Assembly (NCBI GenBank): GCA_011390635.1
Contig: JAABSA010000001.1
Coordinates: 1 to 64,000 of the forward strand
Reading direction: 5' to 3'
DNA: 64,000 nucleotides
DNA from: Desulfotignum sp.
Lineage (GTDB): Bacteria > Desulfobacterota > Desulfobacteria > Desulfobacterales > Desulfobacteraceae
Position numbers and translations under genes: made by a program. Shown piece after piece: positions 26,701 through 35,792 of this stretch (the stretch's first letter is position 1; the number at the start of each line of letters is the position of its first letter). The notes beneath the pieces were generated by a model. The model saw only the letters and a list, made by a program, of their open reading frames with translations, had not been told where the DNA came from and searched no databases.

Positions 26701-27257
26701 GTACTGCTCTGGGTGCATCCCAGTCCGGCCATATTGCAGCAGTCGGGTATGATATGTTTTTAAAGCTGCTGGACCAGGCTGTCCATGATCTGAAAGGAGA
26801 TGCGTACATTGATCCGCTGGATCCAGAAATCAATGTACCCATGTCAACAGGGTTTCCCACAGATTATATTGCGTCGGTTGAACAGCGTTTGACCCTCTAC
26901 CGCCGACTGTCCAGACTGGACAGCGTTGCAGATATTGCCGACATGAAAAAAGAATTGACAGACCGCTATGGAAGATTGCCCAGGCAGGCGGAAAACATGC
27001 TTTTAAAAATCATGCTCAGGGTGTATGCCATCCAGGCCGGTATCCAGCGACTGGACCTCGAACCCGGCTCTCTGGTGCTCACTTTTTCTCCTGTCCACAT
27101 GAAAAAAGCATCCCACGAACTGGAAAAGCTGTGGCTCAAAATCGCCCGGTCTGCGTTTATTAAGAAACACTGTGTCCAGTTTCATCTGGGATACAAGTCC
27201 AACCAGATGGGCAAGGCCCTTGTGAAAACAAAACAGATTCTCAAAGCCATTGTATGA
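23769..27257 (+). CDS. mfd: Transcription-repair coupling factor
   Basis: The 1162-residue Mfd translocase that displaces stalled RNA polymerase and recruits UvrA. Domains in order: UvrB-like N-terminal modules (residues 1-400; EYAVRGDILDVF, PVRMEFFGD), the polymerase-interacting CarD-like RID (DIVVHMEHGVGRYEGL, YLPVDRIEMIGKYIG, about residues 490-570), the RecG-like helicase motor with Walker A GDVGYGKTEVAVRAA, DEEQRFG box and SATPIPRTL, then the second RecA-like lobe with LRGRIGRG, and the C-terminal D7 inhibitory domain. Length is normal for the family. It is preceded by the PrkA cluster terminator; no strong Shine-Dalgarno is seen at the ATG. Confidence 0.97.
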   Translation: MPLSMISSIIDHMQSHENALVLTPQTGSHKAYLTARLFNQAPCDMVAVLPDQKSAAKFMDDLLFFLPDHKDAVFFFPGYHIQPFTSLSYHRQTSTRRLGVLSRLVAQRSSPYLVVTYIDTLLQKLVPKKVLLASSELVMANEEIDRNALVTALEAGGYAQSSLVEDPGEYAVRGDILDVFVPGDKRPVRMEFFGDLVESIRSFSPYTQRGIQQLSELVIVPATEAVVPEHSLPHILARLRAAGKRAGLDAAKIGEYVTQTRHAGRFPGIESMLSIVYDRLDSFFSYLSEKTLVLWDSQDLLAAEAKAFENKARSNYQAVASEKRLCVPPEDIYLSFDQVAAELQDRKHLVFTELAVEPEQHYAQVFHFFPETIDSPGSRMVEKNTAETPLKPLVQWMQQHLNRGAKIVCVVHQKSQAQRLVSLMSPYGLHLAQVADFNRALQQDGGIYYVLADLSQGFVVKDRNLVLITEDEIFGKKRIRRINRPSRNVKTQMIAPEELKKKDIVVHMEHGVGRYEGLHNLDINGISQDFILIVYQDEDKLYLPVDRIEMIGKYIGVDGYTPVLDKIGSKAWIKSKAKAKEEVEKMAADLLDLYAKRKINKGFSFSRPDNYYNDFETTFPYEETRDQLKAIDDIHLDMESDTPMDRLVCGDVGYGKTEVAVRAAFKAVNDGKQVAVVVPTTILAEQHLATFQDRFEKYPVHIACLSRFRNRKEQAKIIKDLSQGRLDIVIGTHRLLQKDVDFKSLGLLVIDEEQRFGVKHKEFLKKKRSTVDVLALSATPIPRTLHMSLTGMRDISVIKTPPADRQPIVSYISPYEDAIVKDAIQKELSRQGQVFFVHNNIKTIFKIAENLKKLVPEATIGVAHGRLSETELERVMRAFVNREITLLVCTTIIESGLDIPSANTMIINKAERFGLSQIYQLRGRIGRGDHQAYAYLFISDESLISKDAKKRLSALMEYKDLGSGFQIAMKDLQIRGAGTALGASQSGHIAAVGYDMFLKLLDQAVHDLKGDAYIDPLDPEINVPMSTGFPTDYIASVEQRLTLYRRLSRLDSVADIADMKKELTDRYGRLPRQAENMLLKIMLRVYAIQAGIQRLDLEPGSLVLTFSPVHMKKASHELEKLWLKIARSAFIKKHCVQFHLGYKSNQMGKALVKTKQILKAIV

Positions 27258-27393
27258 AGACATATCATTTTTTGCTGGATTTTTGTGCCGCCCCCGGTAT
27301 ATATAACACATGATTGTTTCAAACGATTGCCGGTTTCCTAAAAACTTTTTCAAAAACCTCCGGCTGCCGGCATGATGCTACATATATTTCGAT

Positions 27394-29031
27394 GTGAAAA
27401 AAATGAGATCAGACATCCCTGATATACGCCGGTTTGAACGGCTTGCCTTTAGCAGAAAAAATGTGCTGGGGCTGCTTTTAAAATTCAGCCTGGGCCTGCT
27501 CAAAGCCAGGCTGGCAGGGGTTGTGTATGGAACAGATCATACCGGTGAAAAATTTTTGCCGCCCCATAAATGGGACCGCGGAGTGGTGCACAAACTTGAC
27601 GGCAAAGGGTTTTCCGGCATGGGTTTTAAATGGTTCGGCCCCGGGCTGATACGCTGGATAAAACTGTCCCCCATAAGGCTTTTTGCTGCAGACAGGTATG
27701 GCAGAAGGGTAAAAACACAAGGGGTTATTGCCCATGTGATGCGAAAGCATGCAGAATATTATGCAAACGGCATAAAAATTGTCTTTATCGATCATATTCC
27801 CCAAAAAGAAATGCGATCTGCTCCGACCGGGGGCAGCCTTTCTGTTATTGCCTATGACGGCAGGCAGTTTGAAGAGCTGCCCGATATCCTGGTGAACCTG
27901 GATATCATACACTGGTTTAAACCCGACAATTTTGTATCGGTGTATATTCCTGACTACGGGGCCATTGTATTTAATACCGTGGACCGGCAATTATTCAAAA
28001 AAACCGGCAATAATCAGCGCTATTCCGACTCATTGAAAATTCGGTTTGATTTGCTCATCAGTGCCATTGAGACAGCTTCTTTGGCCCATCTCGGACAGGC
28101 AAGGGGACGGCGTGCGGCAAAAATTATCTGGCGCAAGGAAAGGAATCTGCGCAACACCTTTGTGCAACTCAATGAAAAAATCCAAAAACTGGATGAATTA
28201 AAAACCCATCTCCAGGCAGTGGGCGCTGTGACAGCACAGCAGTTGAACATGACCCCCATTATTGAACCAAACGGGGTTTATGCCTTCATGGATATGGTGG
28301 GATCCAGCATCGTAAGAAAAGTCCTGTCCCCCAGGGATTTTTTTCTGGTATTGAACGTCTGCCATGAAATCGCAGCTGATACAGTTGCCGCATACGGATG
28401 CCGGGTTGATAATTTTCTAGGAGATGCCATTTTTTTGGAAAATACGGAAACATTTGATCCCCCCGGCATACAAAAACCTTCCGGTCTGCCGGAACGTCTG
28501 ATGATCATGACAACGGCCATAGCTTCTGTATTCAACCAGATCCATGCATTACAGCAGAAAGGTCATCCCATGGACAAAGAAAATCGGGTCCGAACCCTTG
28601 TGAAAAAGCATGGTATCCATATGAACTTCAGAGCCGGCATGGCTTATGGGGCCTCTCTGGTGGGACCGCTGGGCAGTTGTAACCGCCGTATTGTCACGGC
28701 CATTGGAAAGCCGGTGAATATCGCTTCCAGGCTGGAAAGTACCGGAACCAAAAACAGCATTCATGTTGAAAAAAAGCTGTTGGATATTCTCAACAACAGC
28801 GTTGTTTCAAAAGATACCCCGGTTTTATGGCATATTGCCACTGCAGGCAAAAATAGTGCACTTGTTCCCGGTTTCAGTTTTTTTTCTTTTTTCCAAGATT
28901 TTTATCATCTGGGTCCGGATGTCATTGAAAGAATGGGACCGGTCTGCCATAAAGAATTTTCCACCGATACCACCTTCCGGATCAATTGTATTTCACACAA
29001 ACAGCCGCCAACGGTTTGTGCCGGCATTTAA
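27394..29031 (+). CDS. Adenylate/guanylate cyclase domain protein
   Basis: A 545-residue protein with a class III nucleotide cyclase domain in its C-terminal half. Metal-binding aspartates are visible in AFMDMVGSS (Asp300) and FLGDAIF (Asp344), followed by FRAGMAYGASLVGPLGS and AIGKPVNIASRLEST, with the conserved Asn and Arg expected for catalysis. The first about 270 residues are not recognised and lack clear membrane spans, PAS or CHASE motifs; a short coiled coil (ERNLRNTFVQLNEKIQKLDELKTHLQAV) links the two halves. The GTG at 27394 and an ATG nine bases later are both possible starts. It converges on the aminotransferase gene with a four-base overlap. Whether it makes cAMP or another signal is not decided. 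Confidence 0.85.
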   Translation: MKKMRSDIPDIRRFERLAFSRKNVLGLLLKFSLGLLKARLAGVVYGTDHTGEKFLPPHKWDRGVVHKLDGKGFSGMGFKWFGPGLIRWIKLSPIRLFAADRYGRRVKTQGVIAHVMRKHAEYYANGIKIVFIDHIPQKEMRSAPTGGSLSVIAYDGRQFEELPDILVNLDIIHWFKPDNFVSVYIPDYGAIVFNTVDRQLFKKTGNNQRYSDSLKIRFDLLISAIETASLAHLGQARGRRAAKIIWRKERNLRNTFVQLNEKIQKLDELKTHLQAVGAVTAQQLNMTPIIEPNGVYAFMDMVGSSIVRKVLSPRDFFLVLNVCHEIAADTVAAYGCRVDNFLGDAIFLENTETFDPPGIQKPSGLPERLMIMTTAIASVFNQIHALQQKGHPMDKENRVRTLVKKHGIHMNFRAGMAYGASLVGPLGSCNRRIVTAIGKPVNIASRLESTGTKNSIHVEKKLLDILNNSVVSKDTPVLWHIATAGKNSALVPGFSFFSFFQDFYHLGPDVIERMGPVCHKEFSTDTTFRINCISHKQPPTVCAGI

Positions 29032-29879
29032 CCGCCCTGCCGGGACGAAAAATCACGGGTGTGCTGTTCCAGTGCCTGGATCAGTTTTGCCGTATTTTTG
29101 CCGGGCCTGCCATTGGAAATGGTGGTGTCATCGATCTGTACCACCGGTACAACGCCTTTGTTGGTGCCGGTGATAAACACTTCATCAGCTGCGGTAAGCC
29201 GGTCCAGAAAAAGCGATTCTTCTGTAATCTGGAAAAAATGTGCCCCAAGGGACAATATCACTTTTCTGGTGATCCCTTTTAGGATTCCCTGTGCAGGCGG
29301 TGTGACCAGAGTGTTACCAAAAAAAGCGAACAAATTGCTGGTGGTTCCTTCCATAGCCTGTTTTTGTGAATTTATATAGATGGCTTCCACAGCACCCGAT
29401 TTTTGTGCCTGTTGCAAGGCCATGGCGGCCGATATGTAAGAAGTCACCTTGGCACCGGCAAGGGGCCTTTCCTGCATGAGGGTGATCACCTTTACCCCTT
29501 TGGTGTACCAATCCTGTGGCAGTTTTTTTATGGGGGTGATCATGACGATCAACCGGGGATTCCCGCCGGGAGTTAAAAAATCCGGGCTGGAACCGCCTGT
29601 TATTACTATGCGTATATTGGCTTCATCCGTCTGCTTGTTTTTTTGTAACGTTTCAAGGACGATTGCTTTGATTTCATCCATTGTCCATGGCAAAGACAGG
29701 CCTATTCGCTCTCCTGAGTCCACCAGTCTCTGGATATGTTCGTCAATAAAATAAGGTTTCCCATGAAAAGTGCGCATGATATCGCAGATGCCAAATCCCC
29801 GCAGCACCGCCAGATCGTCCACCGGAATCATGGCCTGGTTGTCGGGCACAAATTTGCCGTCAACATAATAGACTGTCAT
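29028..29879 (-). CDS. Class IV (branched-chain/D-alanine-type) aminotransferase
   Basis: A 283-residue fold-type IV PLP enzyme. The Schiff-base lysine is Lys144 in PLAGAKVTSYISA; EGTTSNLFAF (Glu177) and ILKGITRKVILSL bind the cofactor phosphate, and FITGTNKGVVPVV matches the C-terminal loop. The N-terminus YVDGKFVPDNQAMIPVDDLAVLRGFGICDIMR is typical. Family members include IlvE, D-amino-acid aminotransferase and aminodeoxychorismate lyase; the sequence does not decide among them, though the length fits the D-amino-acid or short branched-chain type. The ATG has AAGGAG nine bases upstream, better supported than the TTG immediately before it. The gene is divergent from the CysZ-like gene. Confidence 0.9.
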   Translation of the reverse strand: MTVYYVDGKFVPDNQAMIPVDDLAVLRGFGICDIMRTFHGKPYFIDEHIQRLVDSGERIGLSLPWTMDEIKAIVLETLQKNKQTDEANIRIVITGGSSPDFLTPGGNPRLIVMITPIKKLPQDWYTKGVKVITLMQERPLAGAKVTSYISAAMALQQAQKSGAVEAIYINSQKQAMEGTTSNLFAFFGNTLVTPPAQGILKGITRKVILSLGAHFFQITEESLFLDRLTAADEVFITGTNKGVVPVVQIDDTTISNGRPGKNTAKLIQALEQHTRDFSSRQGG

Positions 29880-29961
29880 CAAAGAATCTCCTTGAATTTG
29901 GTGCTGGTAATTTTTATATTATATCAATAAGTATTTTCATCCAAAGATACAAGGCAGGTGC

Positions 29962-30675
29962 ATGGAATTTTTTTCGGGTATAAAATACAATATCCAGGGT
30001 GTTGTGTTTGCCTTTGCAAATCCGAAACTGTTATGGCTTGGACTGTTACGGTTTGCTATAATCCTTATGCTGGCATTGTTTTTTTCGGGTCTTGTTTTTT
30101 TCTGGCATGAAGCCATCCTGGCCATGATCTGGGAAATGCCCGAAAAAGGGATGTTGATATATGTCTGGCATCTTGCATCATGGGTTTTATCCCTGCTGCT
30201 TGCTGCTGTGGCTGTTGTGGCAGCCTATCTGGTGGCACAGGTGTTTTTTTGCGTGTATATTATGGATTATATGTCCAGGTTGACGGAAAAAATCGTGTTG
30301 GGCAGAGAAATATCCTATGCCCAAAGTTCCTGGCTGTCATTTTTTGTCTATCTGGTCCTCCAGGAAATCCCCAGGGCTGTCATTCCCTTGATCATCACCC
30401 TGGCTGTCATGGTCATGGGCCTGTTCACACCCCTGGGTCCGGTTGTTCTTGTTTTGTCCACCATTACCGCAGGTGTGTTTCTGGCATGGGATAATACAGA
30501 TCTGGTTCCGGCCCGGAAAATGATGCCGTTCGGGCAGCGTATCGGATTTTTACGGCAGACTCTGTGGTTTCACGTGGGGTTTGGCCTGCTGTTTCTTATT
30601 CCCTGGGTCAACATAGTGATGCTTTCCTTTGCACCGGTGGGCGCCACTTTATACCATATCCAGAAAAAAACGTGA
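29962..30675 (+). CDS. EI24/CysZ family integral membrane protein
   Basis: A 237-residue protein with the EI24 domain. It begins IKYNIQGVVFAFANPKLLWLGLLRF, followed by about four to five hydrophobic spans (near residues 25-50, 65-100, 130-165, 200-230), and shows the FLRQTLWFHVGFGLLFLIPWVNIVMLSFAPVGATLYH C-terminal signature of the family. CysZ transports sulfate inward in enterics; in a sulfate reducer such a protein is of interest, but many EI24 members are unassigned. AAGGCAGG lies just before the ATG. It is followed 21 bases later by the CULT-domain gene and is divergent from the aminotransferase. Confidence 0.85.
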   Translation: MEFFSGIKYNIQGVVFAFANPKLLWLGLLRFAIILMLALFFSGLVFFWHEAILAMIWEMPEKGMLIYVWHLASWVLSLLLAAVAVVAAYLVAQVFFCVYIMDYMSRLTEKIVLGREISYAQSSWLSFFVYLVLQEIPRAVIPLIITLAVMVMGLFTPLGPVVLVLSTITAGVFLAWDNTDLVPARKMMPFGQRIGFLRQTLWFHVGFGLLFLIPWVNIVMLSFAPVGATLYHIQKKT

Positions 30676-30696
30676 AAACAGGCAGATAATAACGAT

Positions 30697-31071
30697 ATGC
30701 ATGTCATCTGCAGACAAGCTCCGGATGATGCAACCCGGACAACACCGGACATCGGTTCAAAATCTTCACCTGTGATCGTTTGCCGCAACTGCAGCTACCA
30801 GGTAACAACTCCTGATGAACGCATGAAAATGAACGGGGCTTTTTTGCATACCTTTGCCAACCCCCATGGTCATGTGTTTGAAATCGGCTGTTTTCAGCAG
30901 GCATGGGGGTGTATTCCTGCATCCGTCTCTTCTTTGGAATTCACCTGGTTTGCCGGATATGCCTGGCAGATTGGTATATGTGCAAATTGCGGGGCACATC
31001 TGGGCTGGATTTTCACTTCTGGCACCCATCGCTTTTTTGGTCTTATTGTTGATAAATTGCGTTTCCCCTGA
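30697..31071 (+). CDS. Single-domain bacterial cereblon homologue (CULT domain)
   Basis: A 124-residue protein made of one CULT domain, the ligand pocket of cereblon. Zinc ligands are Cys29 and Cys32 (CRNC) and Cys95 and Cys98 (CANC). The aromatic cage of three tryptophans is complete: Trp84 (EFTWFAGY), Trp90 (GYAWQIG) and Trp104 (HLGWIF). NPHGHVFEIGCFQQAWGC is also characteristic. Bacterial homologues such as the Magnetospirillum protein MsCI4 bind uridine-like and thalidomide-like imides; the natural role in bacteria is unknown. The first about 24 residues are not conserved. It sits between a membrane protein and a small membrane protein and is probably cotranscribed with the former. Confidence 0.87.
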   Translation: MHVICRQAPDDATRTTPDIGSKSSPVIVCRNCSYQVTTPDERMKMNGAFLHTFANPHGHVFEIGCFQQAWGCIPASVSSLEFTWFAGYAWQIGICANCGAHLGWIFTSGTHRFFGLIVDKLRFP

Positions 31072-31176
31072 TCAGATGTCATGGTGTTTGATCAGGAGAA
31101 TTGAACATGGTATTTGAGAAAGAAATATGATATAAAACGAATCTTTTTTGACATCTAACTATTGGACAGGAACGGT

Positions 31177-31419
31177 ATGACTAAAGAAAATAATAACTCC
31201 CCACACCCACCCCGTATGAGTCCCTATGTTTTTACACTGCTTTTGATGGGATTCGGTCTGTGGTGTTTCTGGGACGGATGGCTGACCACCGACCCTGATA
31301 TGGCTGAGCATGCCTTGTTCAACCAGGTATTGAGTGTGATTTTAATTCCCTGGGCCATCTGGGACTTTTATAAAGTCCGGAAACGTTCCAAAACCAAAAA
31401 AACGCCTGAAGACAAATGA
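31177..31419 (+). CDS. Small membrane protein of unknown function
   Basis: An 80-residue protein with one to two membrane spans: PYVFTLLLMGFGLWCFWDGW and NQVLSVILIPWAIWDFYKV, ending in a lysine-rich tail (RKRSKTKKTPEDK). It resembles short conserved hypothetical proteins of deltaproteobacteria with two helices around a WDGW...WDF pattern, but no family name is recognised. The ATG has ACAGGA upstream; a TTG five codons earlier is less likely. It lies alone between the CULT gene and prfC. Confidence 0.7.
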   Translation: MTKENNNSPHPPRMSPYVFTLLLMGFGLWCFWDGWLTTDPDMAEHALFNQVLSVILIPWAIWDFYKVRKRSKTKKTPEDK

Positions 31420-31488
31420 CAGGTGCGCATTTTTGTGCAGGATACCCGGGCGTACCCGCAATTATCGACCCAACAAGGATTTGCGTGA

Positions 31489-33096
31489 ATGGAATCAGAA
31501 ACCATAAATAAAGCATATGTGCGTGAAATAAACAAACGCAGAACCTTTGCCATCATATCCCATCCAGATGCCGGAAAAACCACCCTTACCGAAAAACTGC
31601 TGCTGTTTGGCGGAGCCATCAAACAGGCAGGTGCAGTCAAGTCGAAAAAAACAGACCGGGCAGCCATGTCCGATTTTCTATCCATTGAACAGGAACGCGG
31701 CATTTCCGTGTCTTCATCGGTCATGAAATTTGAATACAGCGGGCATGAAATAAACCTGCTTGATACCCCAGGGCACAAGGACTTTTCTGAAGATACCTAC
31801 CGGGTGCTTACAGCGGTGGATTGTGCCGTCATGATCATTGACAATGCCAAGGGTGTGGAACCCCAGACCAAAAAACTCATGGAAGTCTGCCGCATGCGCA
31901 ACACCCCCATTATCACGTTTATCAACAAACTGGACAGGGAAGGAATGGAGCCCCTGGACATTTTTGAAGATATCGAAGACAAGCTTCAGATAGAATGCGT
32001 GCCGTTGACCTGGCCCATCGGCATGGGAAAACGCTTTAAAGGGGTGTATAATTTAAAAGACAAAGAGCTGGGAATTTTTTCAGCTGGATATACCCCCAAA
32101 GATGGTGATGGCATTTTGATACAGGATCTGTCCGACCCCCGCCTGGATAAATTGATTCCCGAATCCCAGGCCCGACAGCTCAGAGAAGATGTGGACCTGA
32201 TCCAGGGAGCATCGGAACCCTTTAACCTGGATCTGTATCTCAATGGTACCCAGACACCGGTGTTCTTTGGCTCTGCCATCAACAATTTCGGGGTAAGAGA
32301 AATGCTGAATGCGTTTGTAAAAATTGCACCGCCACCAGGCATTCGGCCGACCCGGACACGGGATGTAAACCCGCTGGAAACAGATTTTTCTGGATTTGCC
32401 TTTAAAATCCAGGCCAATATGGACCCGGAACACCGGGACCGCATCGCATTTTTCCGGATCTGCTCGGGAAAGTTTACCAGGGGAATGAAAGTCAGACACC
32501 ACCGTATCGGCAAAGAAATCCGCCTGTCCAATGCCACGATTTTCATGGCCCAGGAACGCAGCAATGTGGAAGAAGCCTATCCCGGGGACATCATCGGTAT
32601 CCACAACCATGGCACCATCAAGATAGGAGATACCTTTACCACCAAAGAGCCTCTCAAGTTCCTTGGTATTCCAAGTTTCGCACCGGAACATTTCAGGCGG
32701 GTGCTGCTCAAGGATCCCATGAAGACCAAATCCTTGAACAAGGGATTGACCCAGCTGGCCGAAGAGGGTACCATCCAGGTGTTTCGGCCCCTGTTGGGGA
32801 ACCTGCACGTGATCGGGGCCGTGGGCGTGTTGCAGTTTGATGTGACCATGGCCAGGTTACACGCGGAATATAATGTCAATGCCGGTTATGAACACATAGA
32901 TCTGTCAGTTGCCAGATGGGTCACCTGTGAAGATGACCGTATATTGAACAGGTTCAGACAAAAAAATGAAGCCGGTCTTGCCCTGGATGCGGAAGGCTGC
33001 CTTACCTTCATGACCACCAGCGAATACCAGCTTGGCTTTGTCATGGAAGAATGGCCTGATATTCAGTTCCACAAGACACGTGAGCATAATTTATAA
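31489..33096 (+). CDS. prfC: Peptide chain release factor 3
   Basis: The 535-residue GTPase that recycles RF1 and RF2 from the ribosome. The G motifs are all present: G1 [21 protein letters not shown], the switch [13 protein letters not shown]3 DTPGHKDF, G4 NKLDRE, and the RF3-specific features [11 protein letters not shown] and [12 protein letters not shown]-like region ([18 protein letters not shown]). Domains II and III follow at normal length. AAGGA precedes the ATG. It is separate from the downstream serC gene by 25 bases and may be cotranscribed with it. Confidence 0.97.
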   Translation: MESETINKAYVREINKRRTFAIISHPDAGKTTLTEKLLLFGGAIKQAGAVKSKKTDRAAMSDFLSIEQERGISVSSSVMKFEYSGHEINLLDTPGHKDFSEDTYRVLTAVDCAVMIIDNAKGVEPQTKKLMEVCRMRNTPIITFINKLDREGMEPLDIFEDIEDKLQIECVPLTWPIGMGKRFKGVYNLKDKELGIFSAGYTPKDGDGILIQDLSDPRLDKLIPESQARQLREDVDLIQGASEPFNLDLYLNGTQTPVFFGSAINNFGVREMLNAFVKIAPPPGIRPTRTRDVNPLETDFSGFAFKIQANMDPEHRDRIAFFRICSGKFTRGMKVRHHRIGKEIRLSNATIFMAQERSNVEEAYPGDIIGIHNHGTIKIGDTFTTKEPLKFLGIPSFAPEHFRRVLLKDPMKTKSLNKGLTQLAEEGTIQVFRPLLGNLHVIGAVGVLQFDVTMARLHAEYNVNAGYEHIDLSVARWVTCEDDRILNRFRQKNEAGLALDAEGCLTFMTTSEYQLGFVMEEWPDIQFHKTREHNL

Positions 33097-33121
33097 CCCA
33101 TAATACAGAAAGGAACCCCCC

Positions 33122-34210
33122 ATGACAGTGCAACGAATTCACAATTTTAATGCTGGTCCTGCTGCCTTGCCCCTGTCCGTTCTGGAAAAAATCCAGGCAT
33201 CTTTTTTGGATTTCAATGGTTCGGGCATGTCCATCACTGAAATCAGTCACAGATCTTCCTATTTTGATGCGGTTATCAACGATGCCATCGACCGGGCCAA
33301 ACAACTTTTACGGCTGGATGACACCTATTCGGTTTTGTTCATCCAGGGGGGGGCATCCCTGCAGTTTGCCATGATCCCCATGAATTTTTTGGGCCAGAAC
33401 GATACGGCAGATTACATCAACACCGGCACCTGGTCCACCAAGGCGATTAAAGAAGCACAAATTCAAAAAAAATCCATCCAGGTACCGGCCTCATCAGAAG
33501 ACAAAAACTTTTCCTATATTCCTGCAAATATTCAGTGCAACCCCGCTGCCAGGTATGTGCACATCACATCCAACAACACCATTAAAGGCACCCAGTTCGC
33601 AACGTTTCCTGAAACCAATGGGGTGCCGCTGGTGGCTGACATGTCTTCGGATATTTTTTCAAGACCCCTGCCCATGAAAAAATTCGGCCTGATCTATGCC
33701 GGTGCCCAGAAAAACCTGGGACCGTCCGGCACCTGCATGGTTATTATCCGAAAGGATTTCATGGAAAAGGCCAATGACAACCTGCCCTCCATGCTCTCTT
33801 ATGCCACCTATGCTGCAAAAAATTCCATGTACAATACCCCGCCCTGTTTTGGTATCTATACCATCGGCCTGGTTCTCCAGTGGATCCAGGAAACCTTCGG
33901 GAGTCTGGAAAAAATGGCGGAACATAATACCCAAAAAGCCGGCATTCTTTATGATCTTATTGATGGATCCGATTTTTATCAGGCAACCGCACAAAAAGAT
34001 TCCCGGTCCCTGATGAATGTGACGTTTCGCCTGCCATCCGAGGAACTGGAAAAACAATTTGTGGCCCGGGCCGCCCAAAAAGGCCTGGGCGGTCTCAAGG
34101 GACACCGCTCCGTTGGCGGGTGCCGGGCATCCATATACAATGCCGCAACCATGGAAAACATGGCAGCCCTTACCGAATTTATGACATCTTTTGAAAAGGA
34201 GAATAAATGA
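33122..34210 (+). CDS. serC: Phosphoserine aminotransferase
   Basis: Second step of serine biosynthesis: 3-phosphohydroxypyruvate plus glutamate gives phosphoserine and 2-oxoglutarate; also serves pyridoxal phosphate synthesis in some bacteria. The 362-residue class V aminotransferase begins HNFNAGPAALP and has the PLP lysine in YAGAQKNLGPSG (Lys197), FIQGGASLQFAMIPMNF and GMSITEISHRS, all SerC-specific. AGAAAGGA lies before the ATG. The stop overlaps the serA start in ATGA, so translation is coupled and the pathway genes are kept together. Confidence 0.97.
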   Translation: MTVQRIHNFNAGPAALPLSVLEKIQASFLDFNGSGMSITEISHRSSYFDAVINDAIDRAKQLLRLDDTYSVLFIQGGASLQFAMIPMNFLGQNDTADYINTGTWSTKAIKEAQIQKKSIQVPASSEDKNFSYIPANIQCNPAARYVHITSNNTIKGTQFATFPETNGVPLVADMSSDIFSRPLPMKKFGLIYAGAQKNLGPSGTCMVIIRKDFMEKANDNLPSMLSYATYAAKNSMYNTPPCFGIYTIGLVLQWIQETFGSLEKMAEHNTQKAGILYDLIDGSDFYQATAQKDSRSLMNVTFRLPSEELEKQFVARAAQKGLGGLKGHRSVGGCRASIYNAATMENMAALTEFMTSFEKENK

Positions 34211-35790
34211 TGAAGGTTCTGGTCAGCGATAAAATGGATGAGGCAGGAATTGATATTTTCAGAAACCAGGACGGTATTGAGGTGGATGTGAACACCGGCC
34301 TGTCGCCACAGCAATTGCAGGACATTATCGGCTCCTATGATGCCCTGGCAATCCGGAGCGCCACAAAGGTGGACAAGGCCCTGCTGGATGCGGCAAACAA
34401 CCTCAAAGTTATTGCCCGGGCCGGTATCGGCCTGGACAATGTGGACATTGATGCGGCCACCAAAAAAGGGGTGGCTGTCATGAATACGCCCGGGGGCAAT
34501 ACCGTGACCACCGCTGAACATGCCATTGCCATGATGATGGCCCTCACCAGAAATATCCCCAGGGCCACTGCCTCCATGAAGGCGGGAAAATGGGAAAAAA
34601 AACTGCTCCAGGGCAGGGAAATCTTTAACAAAACCCTGGGTGTTATCGGGTTCGGCAATATCGGCTCCATTGCGGCAACCCTTGCCAAAGGATTGCGAAT
34701 GCGGGTGATTGTGTTTGACCCCAATATTTCCAGTGAACACATTGAAAAGCAGGGATTTGAATACGTGGATCTGGATACCCTGTACCAGCAGGCAGACTAT
34801 ATTACGGTGCATGTGCCCAAAATGGATGCCACCATTGACCTTCTGGATGCCGAGGCCTTTGAAAAAATGAAGGACGGGGTCTATGTGATCAATTGCTCCA
34901 GGGGCGGCATTATCAATGAATCCGCGTTGTATGATGCCATACAGTCCGGAAAGGTGGCAGGCGCTGCCCTGGATGTGTTTTCCACGGAACCGCCTGGAGA
35001 TCATCCGCTTTTTACCCTGGATCAGGTCATTGCCACCCCCCACCTGGGGGCCTCTACCAAAGAAGCCCAGACCAACGTGGCAGTGGCAGCCGCCAACCAG
35101 ATTATTGCCTACCTGCTTTTTGATACCGTGATCAATGCCGTGAATGTGCCGTCGGTCACAGGAGAGGTGCTGCGTCAGCTCAAACCGTTTTTATACCTGG
35201 CTGAAAAAATGGGCAAAATGCAGGCCCAGCTTATCACAGGCGGTATCAGGGAAGTGCATATCGAATACATCGGCAAATTTCCGGACCTGGATTTAAAATC
35301 GGTCACCATTGCCGGAATCAAGGGATTGCTCAACGAATTTATCCCTTATGAAGTCAACTCCGTGAATGCCATCTCCCTGGCCAATGAAAAAGGCATCAAG
35401 ATTTCAGAAAGCACTGCCCAGGATTCGGGCAATTTTTTGAATCTGATCCGCATGACAGTGGTGACCGACTCTCAGACCGATGTGGTAGCCGGGACCATAT
35501 TCGGCAAGGATACTCCCCGGATCGTGCGCATCAACAAATTCCGGCTGGAGGTGATTCCAGAAGGCCACCTGGGATTGATCCACAATGTGGACAAACCCGG
35601 CTCCATCGGCTCCATCGGCAATACGCTGGGCAGACACAACATCAACATCTCACGCATGATGGTGGGCAGAGAAGAAGACGGCCAGCGCAACATCATCTTT
35701 TTGAAAACCGACACCCCTGTGCCGCCCGAGGTTATAACGGAAATAGAAAGCCTTGACCTGGTTGTGAGCATGAAAACATTTGAATTGTAA
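34207..35790 (+). CDS. serA: D-3-phosphoglycerate dehydrogenase
   Basis: First committed step of serine synthesis. At 527 residues this is the long type, with the NAD-binding core (GVIGFGNIGSIAATLAKGLRM), the catalytic Arg/Glu/His set (NCSRGGIINESAL and TPHLGASTKEAQ), an intervening (ASB) domain after residue 310, and a C-terminal ACT domain (VDKPGSIGSIGNTLGRHNINISRMMVG) used for serine feedback inhibition. It overlaps serC by four bases. In other organisms SerA can also reduce 2-oxoglutarate to D-2-hydroxyglutarate, which gives the next gene a possible role in reoxidising that product. Confidence 0.97.
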   Translation: MMKVLVSDKMDEAGIDIFRNQDGIEVDVNTGLSPQQLQDIIGSYDALAIRSATKVDKALLDAANNLKVIARAGIGLDNVDIDAATKKGVAVMNTPGGNTVTTAEHAIAMMMALTRNIPRATASMKAGKWEKKLLQGREIFNKTLGVIGFGNIGSIAATLAKGLRMRVIVFDPNISSEHIEKQGFEYVDLDTLYQQADYITVHVPKMDATIDLLDAEAFEKMKDGVYVINCSRGGIINESALYDAIQSGKVAGAALDVFSTEPPGDHPLFTLDQVIATPHLGASTKEAQTNVAVAAANQIIAYLLFDTVINAVNVPSVTGEVLRQLKPFLYLAEKMGKMQAQLITGGIREVHIEYIGKFPDLDLKSVTIAGIKGLLNEFIPYEVNSVNAISLANEKGIKISESTAQDSGNFLNLIRMTVVTDSQTDVVAGTIFGKDTPRIVRINKFRLEVIPEGHLGLIHNVDKPGSIGSIGNTLGRHNINISRMMVGREEDGQRNIIFLKTDTPVPPEVITEIESLDLVVSMKTFEL

Positions 35791-35792
35791 GT

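Noticed and set aside
33979-35043. Minus-strand 354-residue frame
   Set aside because: Antisense shadow of serC/serA; the plus-strand proteins have full family motifs.
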